Assembly: GCF_003096555.1 (NCBI RefSeq)
Contig: NZ_QEKM01000001.1
Span: forward strand, 2,728,001 to 2,792,000
Length of the DNA: 64,000 nucleotides
Source: Simplicispira sp. 125
GTDB lineage: Bacteria > Pseudomonadota > Gammaproteobacteria > Burkholderiales > Burkholderiaceae_C
Direction of reading: 5' to 3'
Position 1 is the first letter of the stretch. The number at the start of each line of letters is the position of its first letter. Position numbers and translations under genes: made by a program. Positions 19,282 through 29,169 of the stretch are shown one piece after another. The notes under the pieces were generated by a model. That model ran no database searches. It saw only the letters and a program-made list of their open reading frames with translations, and was not told the origin of the DNA.

Positions 19282-20024
19282 ACATGCCTCTCGACGCTCG
19301 CCAGCGGGCCATGCTGCAGGAAATGGGGGTCCGCGTGTGGTGGCCCGCGCAAGCAGACACCCCCGTGGTCGCTGCCGCAGCGGCTTCGCCCGTGGTGGCG
19401 GCACAGCCCCCGCCTGCAAAGGAAAGCCCGCCACCCCCTGCGCAGTCCCGGGCACGCCCACCGCAGGCACCGGCCGCCGCCGCGCCAGACCCCGCCCCCG
19501 CTTCTCTGGGGTGGGTGCTGCACCCACCGCGCGCGCTGTTCCCTGGGGCAGACCCGCAGCACACCCCGTCCGCGCTGGGCGCCTGCTGGCTGGTAGTGAC
19601 CGAAGGTTCGCCGCACGACGACCCTTTCGCCGGGGATGCTGGCCGCCTGCTGTGCAATATGCTGCACGCCCTGCAATTGCACCGGCATCCGCGCGTATAC
19701 CTGTGCGCACTATCGCCACCGGCCACCGCCACCGCCACCGCCACCGCCGATGCCGATCCTGCCGACAAGGCCTTGGCCCAGGCCATCGCCCGCCTGCACC
19801 CGTCGGTGCTGTTGCTCCTGGGGCGGGGCGCAGCCCACACCGTTCTGCAGCGCAGTGTCCCCCTGGGCCAGTTGCGGGGCCAGGCCCACTCGGTGGCTGG
19901 GGTTCCTGCTGTCGTGACCTACGATGCACCGTACCTGCTGCGCGCCCCCCATGCCAAGCCCGGAGCCTGGGCCGATCTGTGCCTTGCCCGCAGCCTGGCG
20001 CAAACACCAACGACTTCGGCTTGA
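19278..20024 (+). CDS. Degenerate uracil-DNA-glycosylase-like protein (family 4/SPO1-type)
   Basis: 248 aa. It has a long Ala/Pro-rich N-terminal linker (residues about 25-75), then a domain resembling the family-4 UDG/phage SPO1 polymerase-related fold: WLVVTEGSPHDDPFAGDAG, LLLLGRGAAHTVL and VVTYDAPYLLRAPHAKPGAW. The Cys ligands of the 4Fe-4S cluster are absent, and the catalytic HP of TYHPxYLLR reads DA, so glycosylase activity is doubtful. A hexanucleotide repeat (four CCACCG units, 19723-19746) encodes an Ala-Thr run. This position after rimI is usual in betaproteobacteria. Confidence 0.7.
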   Translation: MNMPLDARQRAMLQEMGVRVWWPAQADTPVVAAAAASPVVAAQPPPAKESPPPPAQSRARPPQAPAAAAPDPAPASLGWVLHPPRALFPGADPQHTPSALGACWLVVTEGSPHDDPFAGDAGRLLCNMLHALQLHRHPRVYLCALSPPATATATATADADPADKALAQAIARLHPSVLLLLGRGAAHTVLQRSVPLGQLRGQAHSVAGVPAVVTYDAPYLLRAPHAKPGAWADLCLARSLAQTPTTSA

Positions 20025-20107
20025 CGGCCCGCGCATCGACCGTGCCCGGCATGCAACCGTCACACTGCGGTGCGATAATCACCGGTTCAGATTTTGGAGA
20101 ACATTCC

Positions 20108-20131
20108 ATGGAAGCCTATCCCAGTCGATAG
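20108..20131 (+). promoter_or_regulatory. Putative leader ORF (MEAYPSR) upstream of corA
   Basis: A seven-codon ORF with a good ribosome-binding site (TTGGAGAA, 6 nt before the ATG). Its stop codon abuts a strong hairpin, and corA starts 79 bp after it. The layout resembles the translated leaders known upstream of enterobacterial Mg2+ transporter genes. Function here is inferred only from architecture. Confidence 0.5.
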
Positions 20132-20166
20132 CTTTCAGCTCCCAGGCCATTGGCGGGGCTGAAAGC
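20131..20166 (+). promoter_or_regulatory. 12-bp stem-loop in the corA leader
   Basis: The arms 20131-20142 and 20155-20166 pair over 12 bp with one G-U pair and a 12-nt loop. No T-run follows, so it is not an intrinsic terminator. A ribosome stopping at the leader ORF would cover the 5' arm. Confidence 0.65.
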
Positions 20167-20210
20167 GACCCAAGCCCCCGCTGTCAGCCGCCATACACAG
20201 GGAGTGAGCC

Positions 20211-21200
20211 ATGCTCAACATCTTCACGCTTGCCAATGGGCGCCTCGTTCAGGAAGAGATCGAGTCGCTCGAAGAGCTGTCCAAATTCCAGCCCATCTGG
20301 GTGGACCTGGAATCTCCGACGATCAACGAAAAACGCTGGGTCTCGCAGTATTACGGCCTGTCCATTCCCGAAGATGCGATGGACGAGGACATCGAAGAGT
20401 CGGCGCGTTTTTACGAAGAAGACAACGGCGAGTTGCACATCCGCAGCGACTTCCTGATCGACGACCACGACAAGCCGCGCTCGGTGCGCGTGGCCTTCAT
20501 TCTGAACCTGACCAATCCCAACCTGAAAAGCAAGGGTGTGCTGTTCTCGATCCACGACGAGGACGTGCCGGTCTTTCGCCTGCTGCGCCTGCGTGCACGC
20601 CGCGCACCGGGCCTCATCGAGGACGCCCGCGAGGTGCTGCTCAAACTGTTCGACGCCGACGCAGAATACTCGGCCGACACACTCGAAGGCATTTACGACG
20701 ACCTGGAAAAGGTGAGTACCCAAGTGCTATCGGGCGATGTGACCGACGAACGCGCGGGCGAGGTGCTGGGCGCCATTGCACGCCAGGAAGACTTGAACGG
20801 GCGCATCCGCCGCAACGTGATGGACACACGCCGCGCCGTCAGCTTCATGATGCGCAGCAAAATGCTCAACGCCGAGCAGTTCGAAGAAGCCCGGCAGATC
20901 CTGCGCGACATCGAATCGCTCGACAGCCACACCGCCTTCCTGTTCGACAAGATCAACTTCTTGATGGATGCCACGGTCGGTTTCATCAACATCAACCAGA
21001 ACAGGATCATCAAGATCTTTTCGGTGGCCAGCGTGGCCCTGCTGCCGCCTACCTTGATTGCCAGCATCTACGGCATGAACTTCAAGTACATGCCCGAGCT
21101 CGACTGGAGCCTGGGCTACCCCTACGTGCTGACGCTGATGGTGGCCAGCGCGCTGGGGCCGATGTGGTATTTCAGAAAGCGTGGCTGGCTCAAGGGATAG
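20211..21200 (+). CDS. corA: Magnesium/cobalt transporter CorA
   Basis: Inner-membrane pentameric Mg2+ channel. It is 329 aa with a large acidic cytoplasmic N-terminal domain and two C-terminal membrane segments (about residues 266-288 and 300-320). The selectivity signature YGMNF (in LIASIYGMNFKYMPE) follows the first membrane segment. Basic residues (RKRGWLKG) close the C-terminus. RBS GGGAGTGAGCC precedes the ATG. Its expression may be controlled by the leader ORF and hairpin upstream. Confidence 0.96.
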   Translation: MLNIFTLANGRLVQEEIESLEELSKFQPIWVDLESPTINEKRWVSQYYGLSIPEDAMDEDIEESARFYEEDNGELHIRSDFLIDDHDKPRSVRVAFILNLTNPNLKSKGVLFSIHDEDVPVFRLLRLRARRAPGLIEDAREVLLKLFDADAEYSADTLEGIYDDLEKVSTQVLSGDVTDERAGEVLGAIARQEDLNGRIRRNVMDTRRAVSFMMRSKMLNAEQFEEARQILRDIESLDSHTAFLFDKINFLMDATVGFININQNRIIKIFSVASVALLPPTLIASIYGMNFKYMPELDWSLGYPYVLTLMVASALGPMWYFRKRGWLKG

Positions 21201-21208
21201 TTTTAAGC

Positions 21209-21264
21209 AAAATTAGCCTCTAACGCCCTACTGACAAGCGTTAGCAGCTTCTTTTTTTATAGCG
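21209..21264 (+). repeat. Dispersed palindromic repeat, copy B (corA/mtnN junction)
   Basis: The core CTAACGC...GCGTTAG palindrome is followed by CAGCTTCTTTTTTTATAGC. It lies between convergent corA and mtnN, can fold as a hairpin followed by a T-run, and so may terminate corA. The last codons and the TAA stop of mtnN fall inside it. Confidence 0.75.
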
Positions 21265-22006
21265 ATTCCAGCAAACTGCGGACGATGTGGTCTGCATAGC
21301 GGCTGGCTACAGTCTGGATGAACACGGGGAAGTCCACATGGGCATCGTCGTCGGCCCGGTCCGAGATGGTGCGCACAGCGGCAAACGGCACAGCATAGTC
21401 CAGGCACACCTGGGCCACGGCGGCGCCTTCCATCTCCACCGCCAGCACATCGTGCCCAGCCGCCACCAGCGGTTCGCGCAGCGCACGGGACACCTGGGCA
21501 CAGGTCACAAAGCGGTCACCGCTGGCCATCAGCCCCTGGTGCAAGCGCGGAGGAATCCCGTCTGAATGGATATAAAAACCAGCTCCAGCGCCTACCAGAC
21601 AAGCGCTGACAGCTCTCGAAAGATGAGCAGACAACCCCGCATCGCAGGGCAGGCGCACGCCCGCGTAGCCCGGCACCAGCCAGCGCTCGAACAGGGGCGA
21701 AGCGTCCATGTCGTGCTGCACATAGTCGTGCGCCACCACCACATCACCCACGCGCACGCCTTCGCCCACACCACCCGCCACACCGGTGAAGACAATGCGC
21801 GCCACGCCAAAGCGCTCCACCAGCGCGGCGGCCGTGGTTGCCGCTGCCACTTTGCCAATGCCCGAGAGCGCCAGCACCACGGGCTTGCCATGGAGATCAC
21901 CCCGCCAGAAGGTGCGGCCCGCATGCACGAGCCTCTGGGGCTTCTCCAAATAGCCCAAAAGGCCGGACTGTTCTTCGGGAAGGGCGCTGAGGATGGCTGT
22001 GGTCAT
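21257..22006 (-). CDS. mtnN: 5'-methylthioadenosine/S-adenosylhomocysteine nucleosidase
   Basis: Cleaves adenine from MTA or SAH in methionine salvage. It is 249 aa. It starts MTTAILSALPEEQSGLLGYL; GIGKVAAATTAAALVERFG, VFTGVAGGVGEGVRVGDVVV, VLAVEMEGAAVAQVC and the catalytic Asp in VRTISDRAD are conserved. The frame is open upstream but the MTN domain begins at 22006. Residues about 127-145 (RAVSACLVGAGAGFYI) are encoded by an antisense repeat copy (F), and the 3' end lies in another copy (B), so the gene is touched twice by the same repeat family. Confidence 0.92.
   Translation of the reverse strand: MTTAILSALPEEQSGLLGYLEKPQRLVHAGRTFWRGDLHGKPVVLALSGIGKVAAATTAAALVERFGVARIVFTGVAGGVGEGVRVGDVVVAHDYVQHDMDASPLFERWLVPGYAGVRLPCDAGLSAHLSRAVSACLVGAGAGFYIHSDGIPPRLHQGLMASGDRFVTCAQVSRALREPLVAAGHDVLAVEMEGAAVAQVCLDYAVPFAAVRTISDRADDDAHVDFPVFIQTVASRYADHIVRSLLESL
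21571..21628 (+). repeat. Dispersed palindromic repeat, copy F (inside mtnN)
   Basis: Contains AGCTCCAGCGCCTACCAGAC, then AAGCGCTGACAGCTCTCGAA. The outer arms CAGCGC and GCGCTG pair. mtnN reads it through in frame on the opposite strand. Confidence 0.78.
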
Positions 22007-22080
22007 GGGGGCTCCGGAAATGCAAGAAGCGGCCAAAGCCGCTCCATGATTGTGGCGCACCGGGACCCTGGCCCCTTGGC

Positions 22081-23760
22081 TCACTTCTTGTCGCGCAACT
22101 CGCGTCGAAGGATTTTGCCCACAGGGGTCTTGGGCAGGTCTTCGCGGAACTCGATCACGCGGGGCTGTTTGTAGCCCGTCAGGTTGGCGCGGCAGAATTC
22201 GCGCACCTGCGCTTCGGTCAACTCCGGGTCTTTCCGGACGATGACCAGCTTCACCGCTTCGCCCATCTTCTCGTCGGGGACGCCAACCACGGCACATTCC
22301 ATCACGCCCGGCATGGCCGCCACCACTTCCTCCACCTCGTTGGGGTAGACGTTGAAGCCGCTGACCAGCACCATGTCCTTTTTGCGGTCTACGATCTTGA
22401 AGTAGCCGCGCTCGTCCATGATGCCGATATCGCCCGACTTGAAGAAGCCGTCTTCGGTCATGACCTTGGCGGTCTCGTCGGGGCGCTGCCAGTAGCCAGC
22501 CATCACCTGCGGGCCCTTGATGGCGATCTCGCCGGGCTGTCCCAGTGTGGTGACCTCGTGGCCATCGTCGTCCAAGAGTTTCAGGTAGGTGCTGGGCAAG
22601 GGGACACCGATGGTGCCGGAGAACTCTTTGATCGTGACCGGGTTGCAAGTGGCCGAGGGACTGGTCTCCGACAGGCCATAGCCCTCGCAGATGGGGCAGC
22701 CCGTCTTCTCCAGCCAGAGCTTGGCCACGGCGCCCTGCACGGCCATGCCGCCACCCACCGACACCTTGAGGTGGCTCCAGTCGACCGTATTGAAGTCCGG
22801 ATGGTTGGCCAGCCCGTTGAACAAGGTGTTCACAGCGGGAAAACTGTGGAAACGCTGCTTGGACAACTCCTTGAGCACGGCGGGCAGATCACGCGGATTG
22901 GGGATCAGCAAGGTCTTGCCGCCCATGCGCATGGACAGCATCATGTTCACCGTGAACGCGAAGATATGGTAGAGCGGCAGCGCGCAGATGCTGGTGGGCT
23001 GCTCGTTGGTCGGCACCAACTTCATCACCGGCGCATTCCACACCTCGGACTGCAGCACGTTGGCAATGATGTTGCGCTGCAACAGCACTGCACCCTTGCT
23101 CACCCCGGTGGTGCCGCCGGTGTATTGCAACAGGGCGATGTCATCGGGCTTGATGTCCGGTTTTTTGAGCGTGCCGCGCGTGCCTTGTGCAACGGCCTCA
23201 TTGAAGCGCACAGCACCTGGCAGGTTATAGGCGGGCACCATTTTCTTGACGTTGCGCACCACGTAGTTGACCAGCGCACCTTTGAGCAGGCCCAGTTGGT
23301 CGCCCATGGCACACAGCACCACATGCTTGACGGGCGTGTGGGTGATGCACTGCTCCAGCGTGGTCGCAAAGTTCTCGATGATGACGATGGCCTTGGCGCC
23401 CGAGTCCTTGAGCTGGTGTTCCAGCTCGCGCGGCGTGTACAAGGGGTTGACGTTCACCACTACAAACCCGGCCCGCAGGATGGCCGCCACTGCCACCGGG
23501 TACTGCGGCACGTTGGGCATCATGATGGCGACGCGGTCACCCCGGGCCAGACCCAGGCCCTGCAGGTAGGCTGCAAAGGCCTTGCTCAGCGAATCGGTCT
23601 GGCCGTATGTGATCTCCTTGCCCATGAAGCTGTAGGCCACGCGGTCGGCATACTTGCTGAAGGCCTCCTCCATCAGCGCCACGAGGGACGGATATTGCCC
23701 GGGGTCAATGTCAGCGGGTACGCCAGACGGGTAGCTCTTGAGCCAAATGCGGTCGGTCAT
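22081..23760 (-). CDS. fadD: Long-chain acyl-CoA synthetase (AMP-forming)
   Basis: 559-aa ANL-superfamily ligase that activates long-chain fatty acids with CoA at the inner face of the membrane. Motifs seen are LLQYTGGTTGVSKGAVLLQ (P-loop), EGYGLSETSPSATCNPV, IAIKGPQVMAGYWQRPDET and FFKSGDIGIMDERGYF, and the C-terminal catalytic Lys in LPKTPVGKILRRELR. An AGGAGACCTGGAG sequence precedes the ATG. It resembles FadD more than short-chain synthetases in length and motif detail; chain preference is not certain. Confidence 0.92.
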   Translation of the reverse strand: MTDRIWLKSYPSGVPADIDPGQYPSLVALMEEAFSKYADRVAYSFMGKEITYGQTDSLSKAFAAYLQGLGLARGDRVAIMMPNVPQYPVAVAAILRAGFVVVNVNPLYTPRELEHQLKDSGAKAIVIIENFATTLEQCITHTPVKHVVLCAMGDQLGLLKGALVNYVVRNVKKMVPAYNLPGAVRFNEAVAQGTRGTLKKPDIKPDDIALLQYTGGTTGVSKGAVLLQRNIIANVLQSEVWNAPVMKLVPTNEQPTSICALPLYHIFAFTVNMMLSMRMGGKTLLIPNPRDLPAVLKELSKQRFHSFPAVNTLFNGLANHPDFNTVDWSHLKVSVGGGMAVQGAVAKLWLEKTGCPICEGYGLSETSPSATCNPVTIKEFSGTIGVPLPSTYLKLLDDDGHEVTTLGQPGEIAIKGPQVMAGYWQRPDETAKVMTEDGFFKSGDIGIMDERGYFKIVDRKKDMVLVSGFNVYPNEVEEVVAAMPGVMECAVVGVPDEKMGEAVKLVIVRKDPELTEAQVREFCRANLTGYKQPRVIEFREDLPKTPVGKILRRELRDKK

Positions 23761-23851
23761 CTCCAGGTCTCCTGTTATGTTTTTCGCGTATTTTTGACCG
23801 CGTCAGAAATTCCGCAAGATCGTACTTTTCTGTCGCGGAAATTATGCCCTG

Positions 23852-25276
23852 TCAGCTCTTGAGCGCGACCAGCACCTCATCGAGCATTTTCTTGGCGTCG
23901 CCAAACAGCATGCGGTTGTTTTCCTTGTAGAAGAGCGGGTTGTCCACGCCCGCATAGCCCGAGGCCATGGAGCGCTTCATCACGATCGAGGTCTTGGCCT
24001 TCCACACTTCAAGTACAGGCATGCCGGCGATGGGGCTCGATGGGTCGTCCAGCGCGCTGGGATTCACGATGTCATTGGCACCGATGACCATGACGACGTC
24101 GGTGTCGGGGAAGTCATCGTTGATCTCGTCCATCTCCATCACGATGTCGTAGGGCACCTTGGCCTCGGCCAGCAGCACATTCATGTGGCCCGGCATGCGC
24201 CCGGCCACCGGATGAATGCCAAACCGCACATTCACGCCTTTTTCACGCAGATGCTTGGTGATCTCGAACACGGTGTGCTGGGCCTGCGCCACCGCCATAC
24301 CGTAGCCCGGAACAATGACCACACTCTTGGCCTCGCGCAGCAGCTCCGCCGTTTCCACAGCGCTCACCGGTACCACCTCACCCGCAGGCTGCGCCGCATC
24401 GCCGGCACCTTTGGGGGCGGCGGCCACGGTGCCAAAGCCACCGGCAATCACGCTGAAGAAGCTGCGGTTCATGGCGTTGCACATGATGTACGACAAAATC
24501 GCACCGCTGGAACCCACCAGCGCTCCGGTGACGATCAGCAAATCGTTGCTCAGCATGAAGCCCGTAGCCGCTGCCGCCCAGCCTGAGTAGCTGTTGAGCA
24601 TGGACACCACCACCGGCATGTCTGCACCGCCAATGGCCATCACCATGTGCACGCCAAACAGCAGAGCAACCACCGTCATCACAATCAACGGCAGCATGCC
24701 CGCCTCGGGCGTGGCGGCGTGCAAAAACTCGCTGCCAAAGTAGACCACCACCAGCAGGGCAATCAGGTTCAGTACATGGCGTCCGGGTAACAGCATGGGA
24801 CTGCCGCCAATGCGGCCCGACAGCTTGCCAAACGCCACGATAGAGCCGGAGAACGTGATGGCACCAATGAAGATGCCAATGTAGATTTCCAGCGCATGGA
24901 TGGCGTGTGCCGCACCCGTCAGGTCGGCCGAGGCGCTGGGATCCACAAAGGTGGCAAAACCCACCAGCATGGCCGCCAAACCCACCATGCTGTGCATCAA
25001 GGCCACCAGCTCGGGCATCTGCGTCATCTTCACCGTGCGCGCTGCATACAGGCCGATACTGGCGCCCACCAACACCGCGCCAATGATCCACGGAATACCG
25101 GCCAGAGTGACGCTGGGGCCAAACACGGTGGCCAGCACCGCCAGGGTCATGCCCACGATGCCGTAGAGGTTCCCGCGCAGTGCGGTAGCCTGGTTGGAGA
25201 GGCCGCCCAGACTCAAGATAAATAAAATCGTCGCCCCAATGTAGGCGACTGTTGCCAATTCAGTTGTGATGAACAT
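23852..25276 (-). CDS. pntB: NAD(P) transhydrogenase subunit beta
   Basis: Membrane subunit of the proton-translocating transhydrogenase that makes NADPH from NADH. It is 474 aa: about nine membrane segments in the first 270 residues, then the NADP-binding domain III with [16 protein letters not shown] (dinucleotide fold), [20 protein letters not shown] and [15 protein letters not shown]. It follows pntA after 12 bp. Confidence 0.96.
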   Translation of the reverse strand: MFITTELATVAYIGATILFILSLGGLSNQATALRGNLYGIVGMTLAVLATVFGPSVTLAGIPWIIGAVLVGASIGLYAARTVKMTQMPELVALMHSMVGLAAMLVGFATFVDPSASADLTGAAHAIHALEIYIGIFIGAITFSGSIVAFGKLSGRIGGSPMLLPGRHVLNLIALLVVVYFGSEFLHAATPEAGMLPLIVMTVVALLFGVHMVMAIGGADMPVVVSMLNSYSGWAAAATGFMLSNDLLIVTGALVGSSGAILSYIMCNAMNRSFFSVIAGGFGTVAAAPKGAGDAAQPAGEVVPVSAVETAELLREAKSVVIVPGYGMAVAQAQHTVFEITKHLREKGVNVRFGIHPVAGRMPGHMNVLLAEAKVPYDIVMEMDEINDDFPDTDVVMVIGANDIVNPSALDDPSSPIAGMPVLEVWKAKTSIVMKRSMASGYAGVDNPLFYKENNRMLFGDAKKMLDEVLVALKS

Positions 25277-25288
25277 GCATCGCCTCTC

Positions 25289-26896
25289 TTATTTGCGGAA
25301 CATTGCCAGCATGCGCTGGGTCACGGCAAAGCCGCCAAACATATTGATCGCAGTGAGCACAATCCCCGCCGCTGCCAGCCAGGTAATGGCATCGTTGGGC
25401 CGGTTCACCGCCGCTGCCACGGGCGAGATTTGCACCAATGCACCAATGACGATGATGCTGCTGATGGCGTTGGTCACACTCATCAACGGGGTGTGCAAAG
25501 CGGGCTTGACGTTCCACACCACCATGTAGCCCACAAAGCACCCCAGCACAAACACGGTGAAGTGGCCCAGGAATTCTTTCGGGGCGTTGGCGCCAATCAG
25601 CCAAAACAGCAGCGCGCCAAAGACAAACAAGGCCGCGGCACTTTTGACGGAGGCTGGCTCCGCGCTTTGCCCATGGCCACCTTTGGCCTTCACAACCACC
25701 GCTGCAGCCGGCTTGGCGGGCGCTGCGGGCACGGCCACAGGCTTCAAGGCGGGTGCGGGCCAGGTGATGGCGCCATCCTTGGTGACCGTGAGGCCACGGA
25801 TGGCATCGTCTTCCATGTTGACCACCGCCACGCCATCCTTGGCCTTGCACAATTCCTCCACCAGGCGCAGCAGGTTGGTGGCATACAGCGTGGACGACTG
25901 CTTGGCCAGGCGCGAAGCCAGGTCGGTGTAGCCGATGATGGTCACGCCGTGGCGCTCTACGGCTTCACCGGGCACGGTCAGCTCGCAGTTGCCGCCCTGC
26001 TCGGCGGCCATGTCCACGATCACGCTGCCGGGCTTCATCGACTGCACCATCTCGGCGGTGATGAGCTTGGGTGCGGGCTTGCCAGGGATCAGGGCCGTGG
26101 TAATGATGATGTCCGCGTCCTTGGCCTGGGTCGCATACATCTGGCGCTGCGCGGCCTGAAAGCCCTCGCTCATGACCTTGGCATAGCCGCCACCGCCCGC
26201 GCCGTCTTCTTCATAGTCGACCTTGACGAACTCGCCGCCCAGCGACTTGACCTGGTCGGCCACCTCGGCGCGCGTGTCGTTGGCGCGCACGATGGCACCC
26301 AGACTGGCCGCCGTACCGATGGCTGCCAGGCCCGCAACGCCCGCACCGGCAATGAACACCTTGGCCGGGGGCACCTTGCCTGCGGCCGTGATCTGGCCGT
26401 TGAAATAGCGACCGAAGGCATTGGCCGCTTCGATGACCGCACGATAGCCGCTCACACCCGCGGTCGATGTCAGTGCATCCATCTTCTGTGCGCGGCTCAG
26501 CGTGCGCGGCAGGCAGTCAATGGCCAGTACCGTGGCCTTCTTGGCCGTGAGCTGCTGCATCAATTCGGGGTTCTGCGCGGGCCAGACAAAGCCAATCAGC
26601 GTGCCGCCCTCACGCATCAGCGTCACTTCGTCACTGCTCGGCGGGCGCACCTTGAGTACGATGTCCGAAGCGGCCCACAGCGCGCTAGCATCGGGCAGCA
26701 CCTCGGCACCGACAGCGCGGTAGGTGTCATCGCTGAAATGGGCCGCATCGCCCGCGCCGGATTCGACGGCGACCTTGAAGCCGAGTTTGACGAGTTTTTC
26801 CACCACGTCCGGCACAGTGGCTACGCGCTTTTCGCCGTGGAAGGTTTCCCTGGGCACGCCGATGCGCTGCACCGGTGGTGTTGGGCTTGTTTGCAT
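25289..26896 (-). CDS. pntA: NAD(P) transhydrogenase subunit alpha
   Basis: 535 aa in a single polypeptide: a soluble NAD-binding domain I (residues about 1-385; [39 protein letters not shown]) and C-terminal membrane helices (about 440-535). Between them is an Ala/Pro/Val-rich linker (about 400-435). The start at 26896 ([11 protein letters not shown]) is preferred over the longer frame because the upstream residues are not conserved-looking and a GAGG-type RBS precedes it. It works with PntB. Confidence 0.95.
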   Translation of the reverse strand: MQTSPTPPVQRIGVPRETFHGEKRVATVPDVVEKLVKLGFKVAVESGAGDAAHFSDDTYRAVGAEVLPDASALWAASDIVLKVRPPSSDEVTLMREGGTLIGFVWPAQNPELMQQLTAKKATVLAIDCLPRTLSRAQKMDALTSTAGVSGYRAVIEAANAFGRYFNGQITAAGKVPPAKVFIAGAGVAGLAAIGTAASLGAIVRANDTRAEVADQVKSLGGEFVKVDYEEDGAGGGGYAKVMSEGFQAAQRQMYATQAKDADIIITTALIPGKPAPKLITAEMVQSMKPGSVIVDMAAEQGGNCELTVPGEAVERHGVTIIGYTDLASRLAKQSSTLYATNLLRLVEELCKAKDGVAVVNMEDDAIRGLTVTKDGAITWPAPALKPVAVPAAPAKPAAAVVVKAKGGHGQSAEPASVKSAAALFVFGALLFWLIGANAPKEFLGHFTVFVLGCFVGYMVVWNVKPALHTPLMSVTNAISSIIVIGALVQISPVAAAVNRPNDAITWLAAAGIVLTAINMFGGFAVTQRMLAMFRK

Positions 26897-27087
26897 GGAT
26901 GGTCTCCTCCTAGTTTCGTAATCGTTGCACAAGCGCCCCGGCGGCTTGCATGCGCGATGGGCCGAGCCGGGAGAGGCTCCACTCCCAGCCCCGGCTCGCA
27001 CGGGTTAACTGACCGCGAGCTTACATTAAGAATATTCAGGTTCTATCGCGTAACGGACATGTTCCTGTAGAGAAGAGCCCCCAATAC

Positions 27088-27117
27088 AAAAACCGGCAGC
27101 ACGAGGGCTGCCGGTTT
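27088..27117 (-). terminator. Rho-independent terminator after fbaA
   Basis: An 11-bp stem (arms 27107-27117 and 27090-27100, loop 6 nt) followed on the minus strand by T residues (complement of 27088-27092). It lies 24 bp past the fbaA stop. Confidence 0.88.
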
Positions 27118-27141
27118 GCACTGGATGAAAGCGCAGAAGTT

Positions 27142-28206
27142 TCAGCGGACCACCTGGGCCAATTCGCCCGCGGCGTATTTTTGCGCCATGACGCTCAGCG
27201 ACGCCCCCTTGATCTTCGCGCCCTGACCCTCGCAGCCAAACTCGATGTAGCGCTGTTTGCAAATGGCCTTGGCCGCCTCGCGTGCGGGCTTGAGCCACTC
27301 GCGGGCGTCGAATTTTTCCGGGTTCTCTGCCATGAACTTGCGCACCGCGCCCGTCATGGCAAGGCGAATGTCGGTGTCAATGTTGATTTTGCGCACACCG
27401 AACTGGATGGCCTTCTGGATTTCCTCGACAGGCACGCCGTAGGTCTCCTTCATCTTGCCGCCGTACTGGTTGATGATTGCCAGCAGTTCTTGCGGCACGC
27501 TGGAGCTGCCGTGCATCACCAGATGGGTATTGGGAATACGGGCATTGATGGCCTGAACGCGGCTGATCGCCAGGATGTCGCCCGTGGGCTTGCGCGTGAA
27601 TTTGTAGGCGCCATGGCTGGTGCCGATCGCAATGGCCAGCGCGTCGAGCTGGGTGGCCTTGACGAACAGAGCGGCTTCCTCAGGGTCTGTCAGCATCTGG
27701 CTATGGTCAAGCTTGCCCACTGCGCCCACGCCGTCTTCCTCGCCAGCCTCACCGGTTTCCAGCGAACCCAGGCAGCCGAGCTCTCCTTCAACCGTGACGC
27801 CCACCTTGTGCGCCATTGCGACGACCTTGCGCGTCACGTCCACGTTGTAGTCAAAGGACGACGGGGTCTTGCCGTCCTCCATCAACGAGCCGTCCATCAT
27901 CACCGAGCCAAAACCCAGATCGATCGCACCCTGGCAGATGGCGGGTGATGTGCCATGGTCCTGGTGCATCACCAGCGGAATATGCGGGTACGCTTCGCAA
28001 GCCGCCTGGATCAAATGTTTGATGAAACTCTCGCCAGCATACTTGCGGGCACCGGCACTGGCCTGAAGAATCACCGGGGCACCCACCTCATCGGCGGCAG
28101 CCATGACGGCCTGGACCTGCTCCAGGTTGTTGACGTTGAAGGCAGGAATGCCATAGCCATTGCTGGCAGCATGATCAAGCAATTCGCGCATCGAGACGAG
28201 AGGCAT
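27142..28206 (-). CDS. fbaA: Class II fructose-1,6-bisphosphate aldolase
   Basis: Zn-dependent aldolase of glycolysis and gluconeogenesis (or the Calvin cycle, in autotrophs). It is 354 aa, the CbbA/Fba long form: [39 protein letters not shown] (metal ligand His), [20 protein letters not shown] and [19 protein letters not shown]. The alternative Met at 28224 adds six residues not typical of the family. In many betaproteobacteria fbaA is followed by purC; here pntA is next instead (see findings). Confidence 0.95.
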   Translation of the reverse strand: MPLVSMRELLDHAASNGYGIPAFNVNNLEQVQAVMAAADEVGAPVILQASAGARKYAGESFIKHLIQAACEAYPHIPLVMHQDHGTSPAICQGAIDLGFGSVMMDGSLMEDGKTPSSFDYNVDVTRKVVAMAHKVGVTVEGELGCLGSLETGEAGEEDGVGAVGKLDHSQMLTDPEEAALFVKATQLDALAIAIGTSHGAYKFTRKPTGDILAISRVQAINARIPNTHLVMHGSSSVPQELLAIINQYGGKMKETYGVPVEEIQKAIQFGVRKINIDTDIRLAMTGAVRKFMAENPEKFDAREWLKPAREAAKAICKQRYIEFGCEGQGAKIKGASLSVMAQKYAAGELAQVVR

Positions 28207-28419
28207 GGTGTGAGGTCCATTCAAGTTTGAGAAGAGAAGCGCTTGGTAACCGCTTCGTAACTCTTGATTTTAGCCGCCTCTCCCCGCACAGCCGCAATCC
28301 ATCGTTCGCTGGGCGGTGACTGGCGCGCCATCCGATAGGAACAGACCAGCCTGCGACATCCTGATGGCGCCGGCATCAAAGTTAAGGGGCGGTTAAGTGT
28401 GGCGCGATAACGTCACCCC

Positions 28420-29169
28420 ATGCCCCAAGCCGCAACGACCGCACCCGCTACACGCTCTGACCACTTCCGCCTGCTGGCGTGGACCTTCACCGCATTGTTC
28501 TGCCTGATTGCATGGGACGCCTGGGGGCAGGATCGGGCACTCGCCCATGTTTTTGGATCAGCAACCGGATTTCCATTGCGCGACCACTGGTTCTTTGTGC
28601 AAGTCATGCACGAGGGACCGCGCCGACTCGCGTGGCTGATCGTGCTCGCGCTCGTGGTTTTCATCTGGCGCCCCATGGGTTTCTTGCGGCGCACTGAGCG
28701 TGCCGAGCGCGTACAACTGGCCCTGACCACATTGCTATCGCTGGCCGTGGTGACCGGTTTGAAATACGCAAGCACCACCAGTTGCCCCTGGGATCTGACC
28801 GAATTCGGCGGTGTGGCACGTTATGCCTCGCACTGGGCACTGGGCACCCTGGACGGCGGCGGTGGCAAATGCTTTCCGGCAGGCCACGCCTCGGCCGGCT
28901 TTGCTTTTATTGGCGGCTATTTCGCGCTGCGCCGTCGCCAGCCGCGTGCTGCACGCATCTGGCTGGCATGCGCTTTGACCGCAGGCTTGGCGTTGGGCGG
29001 AGCACAACAAGTTCGCGGAGCCCACTTCCTCAGTCATACCCTCTGGACGGGATGGCTTTGCTGGACCACAGGATGGCTGTGCGACATCGTGGCCCAAGCC
29101 CTGCAACGGCGTAGAACCGAAGACCAGAACCTTGCCAGTGCCGGAAAGGTCTTCGATGCTGTCACTTGA
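28420..29169 (+). CDS. PAP2-family membrane phosphatase
   Basis: 249 aa with about five membrane segments. The PAP2 active-site stretches are KYASTTSCPWDL (in place of KxxxxxxRP), CFPAGHASAGFAFIGG (PSGH motif as PAGH) and QQVRGAHFLSHTLWT (RxxxH type). Members remove phosphate from undecaprenyl-PP, lipid A or phosphatidylglycerol phosphate; the CPWDL variant resembles PAP2 proteins associated with lipid A modification, an inference from memory. It overlaps the next PAP2 gene by 14 bp, so the two are co-translated and may be partners. Confidence 0.82.
   Translation: MPQAATTAPATRSDHFRLLAWTFTALFCLIAWDAWGQDRALAHVFGSATGFPLRDHWFFVQVMHEGPRRLAWLIVLALVVFIWRPMGFLRRTERAERVQLALTTLLSLAVVTGLKYASTTSCPWDLTEFGGVARYASHWALGTLDGGGGKCFPAGHASAGFAFIGGYFALRRRQPRAARIWLACALTAGLALGGAQQVRGAHFLSHTLWTGWLCWTTGWLCDIVAQALQRRRTEDQNLASAGKVFDAVT

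Noticed and set aside
19723..19748. CCACCG hexanucleotide repeats as a CRISPR or regulatory array
   Set aside because: Only four perfect units without spacers, inside a coding frame giving Ala-Thr; a simple sequence repeat explains it.
25430..27070. 546-aa plus-strand open frame
   Set aside because: Antisense to pntA, which is unmistakable; the translation has no recognisable domain.
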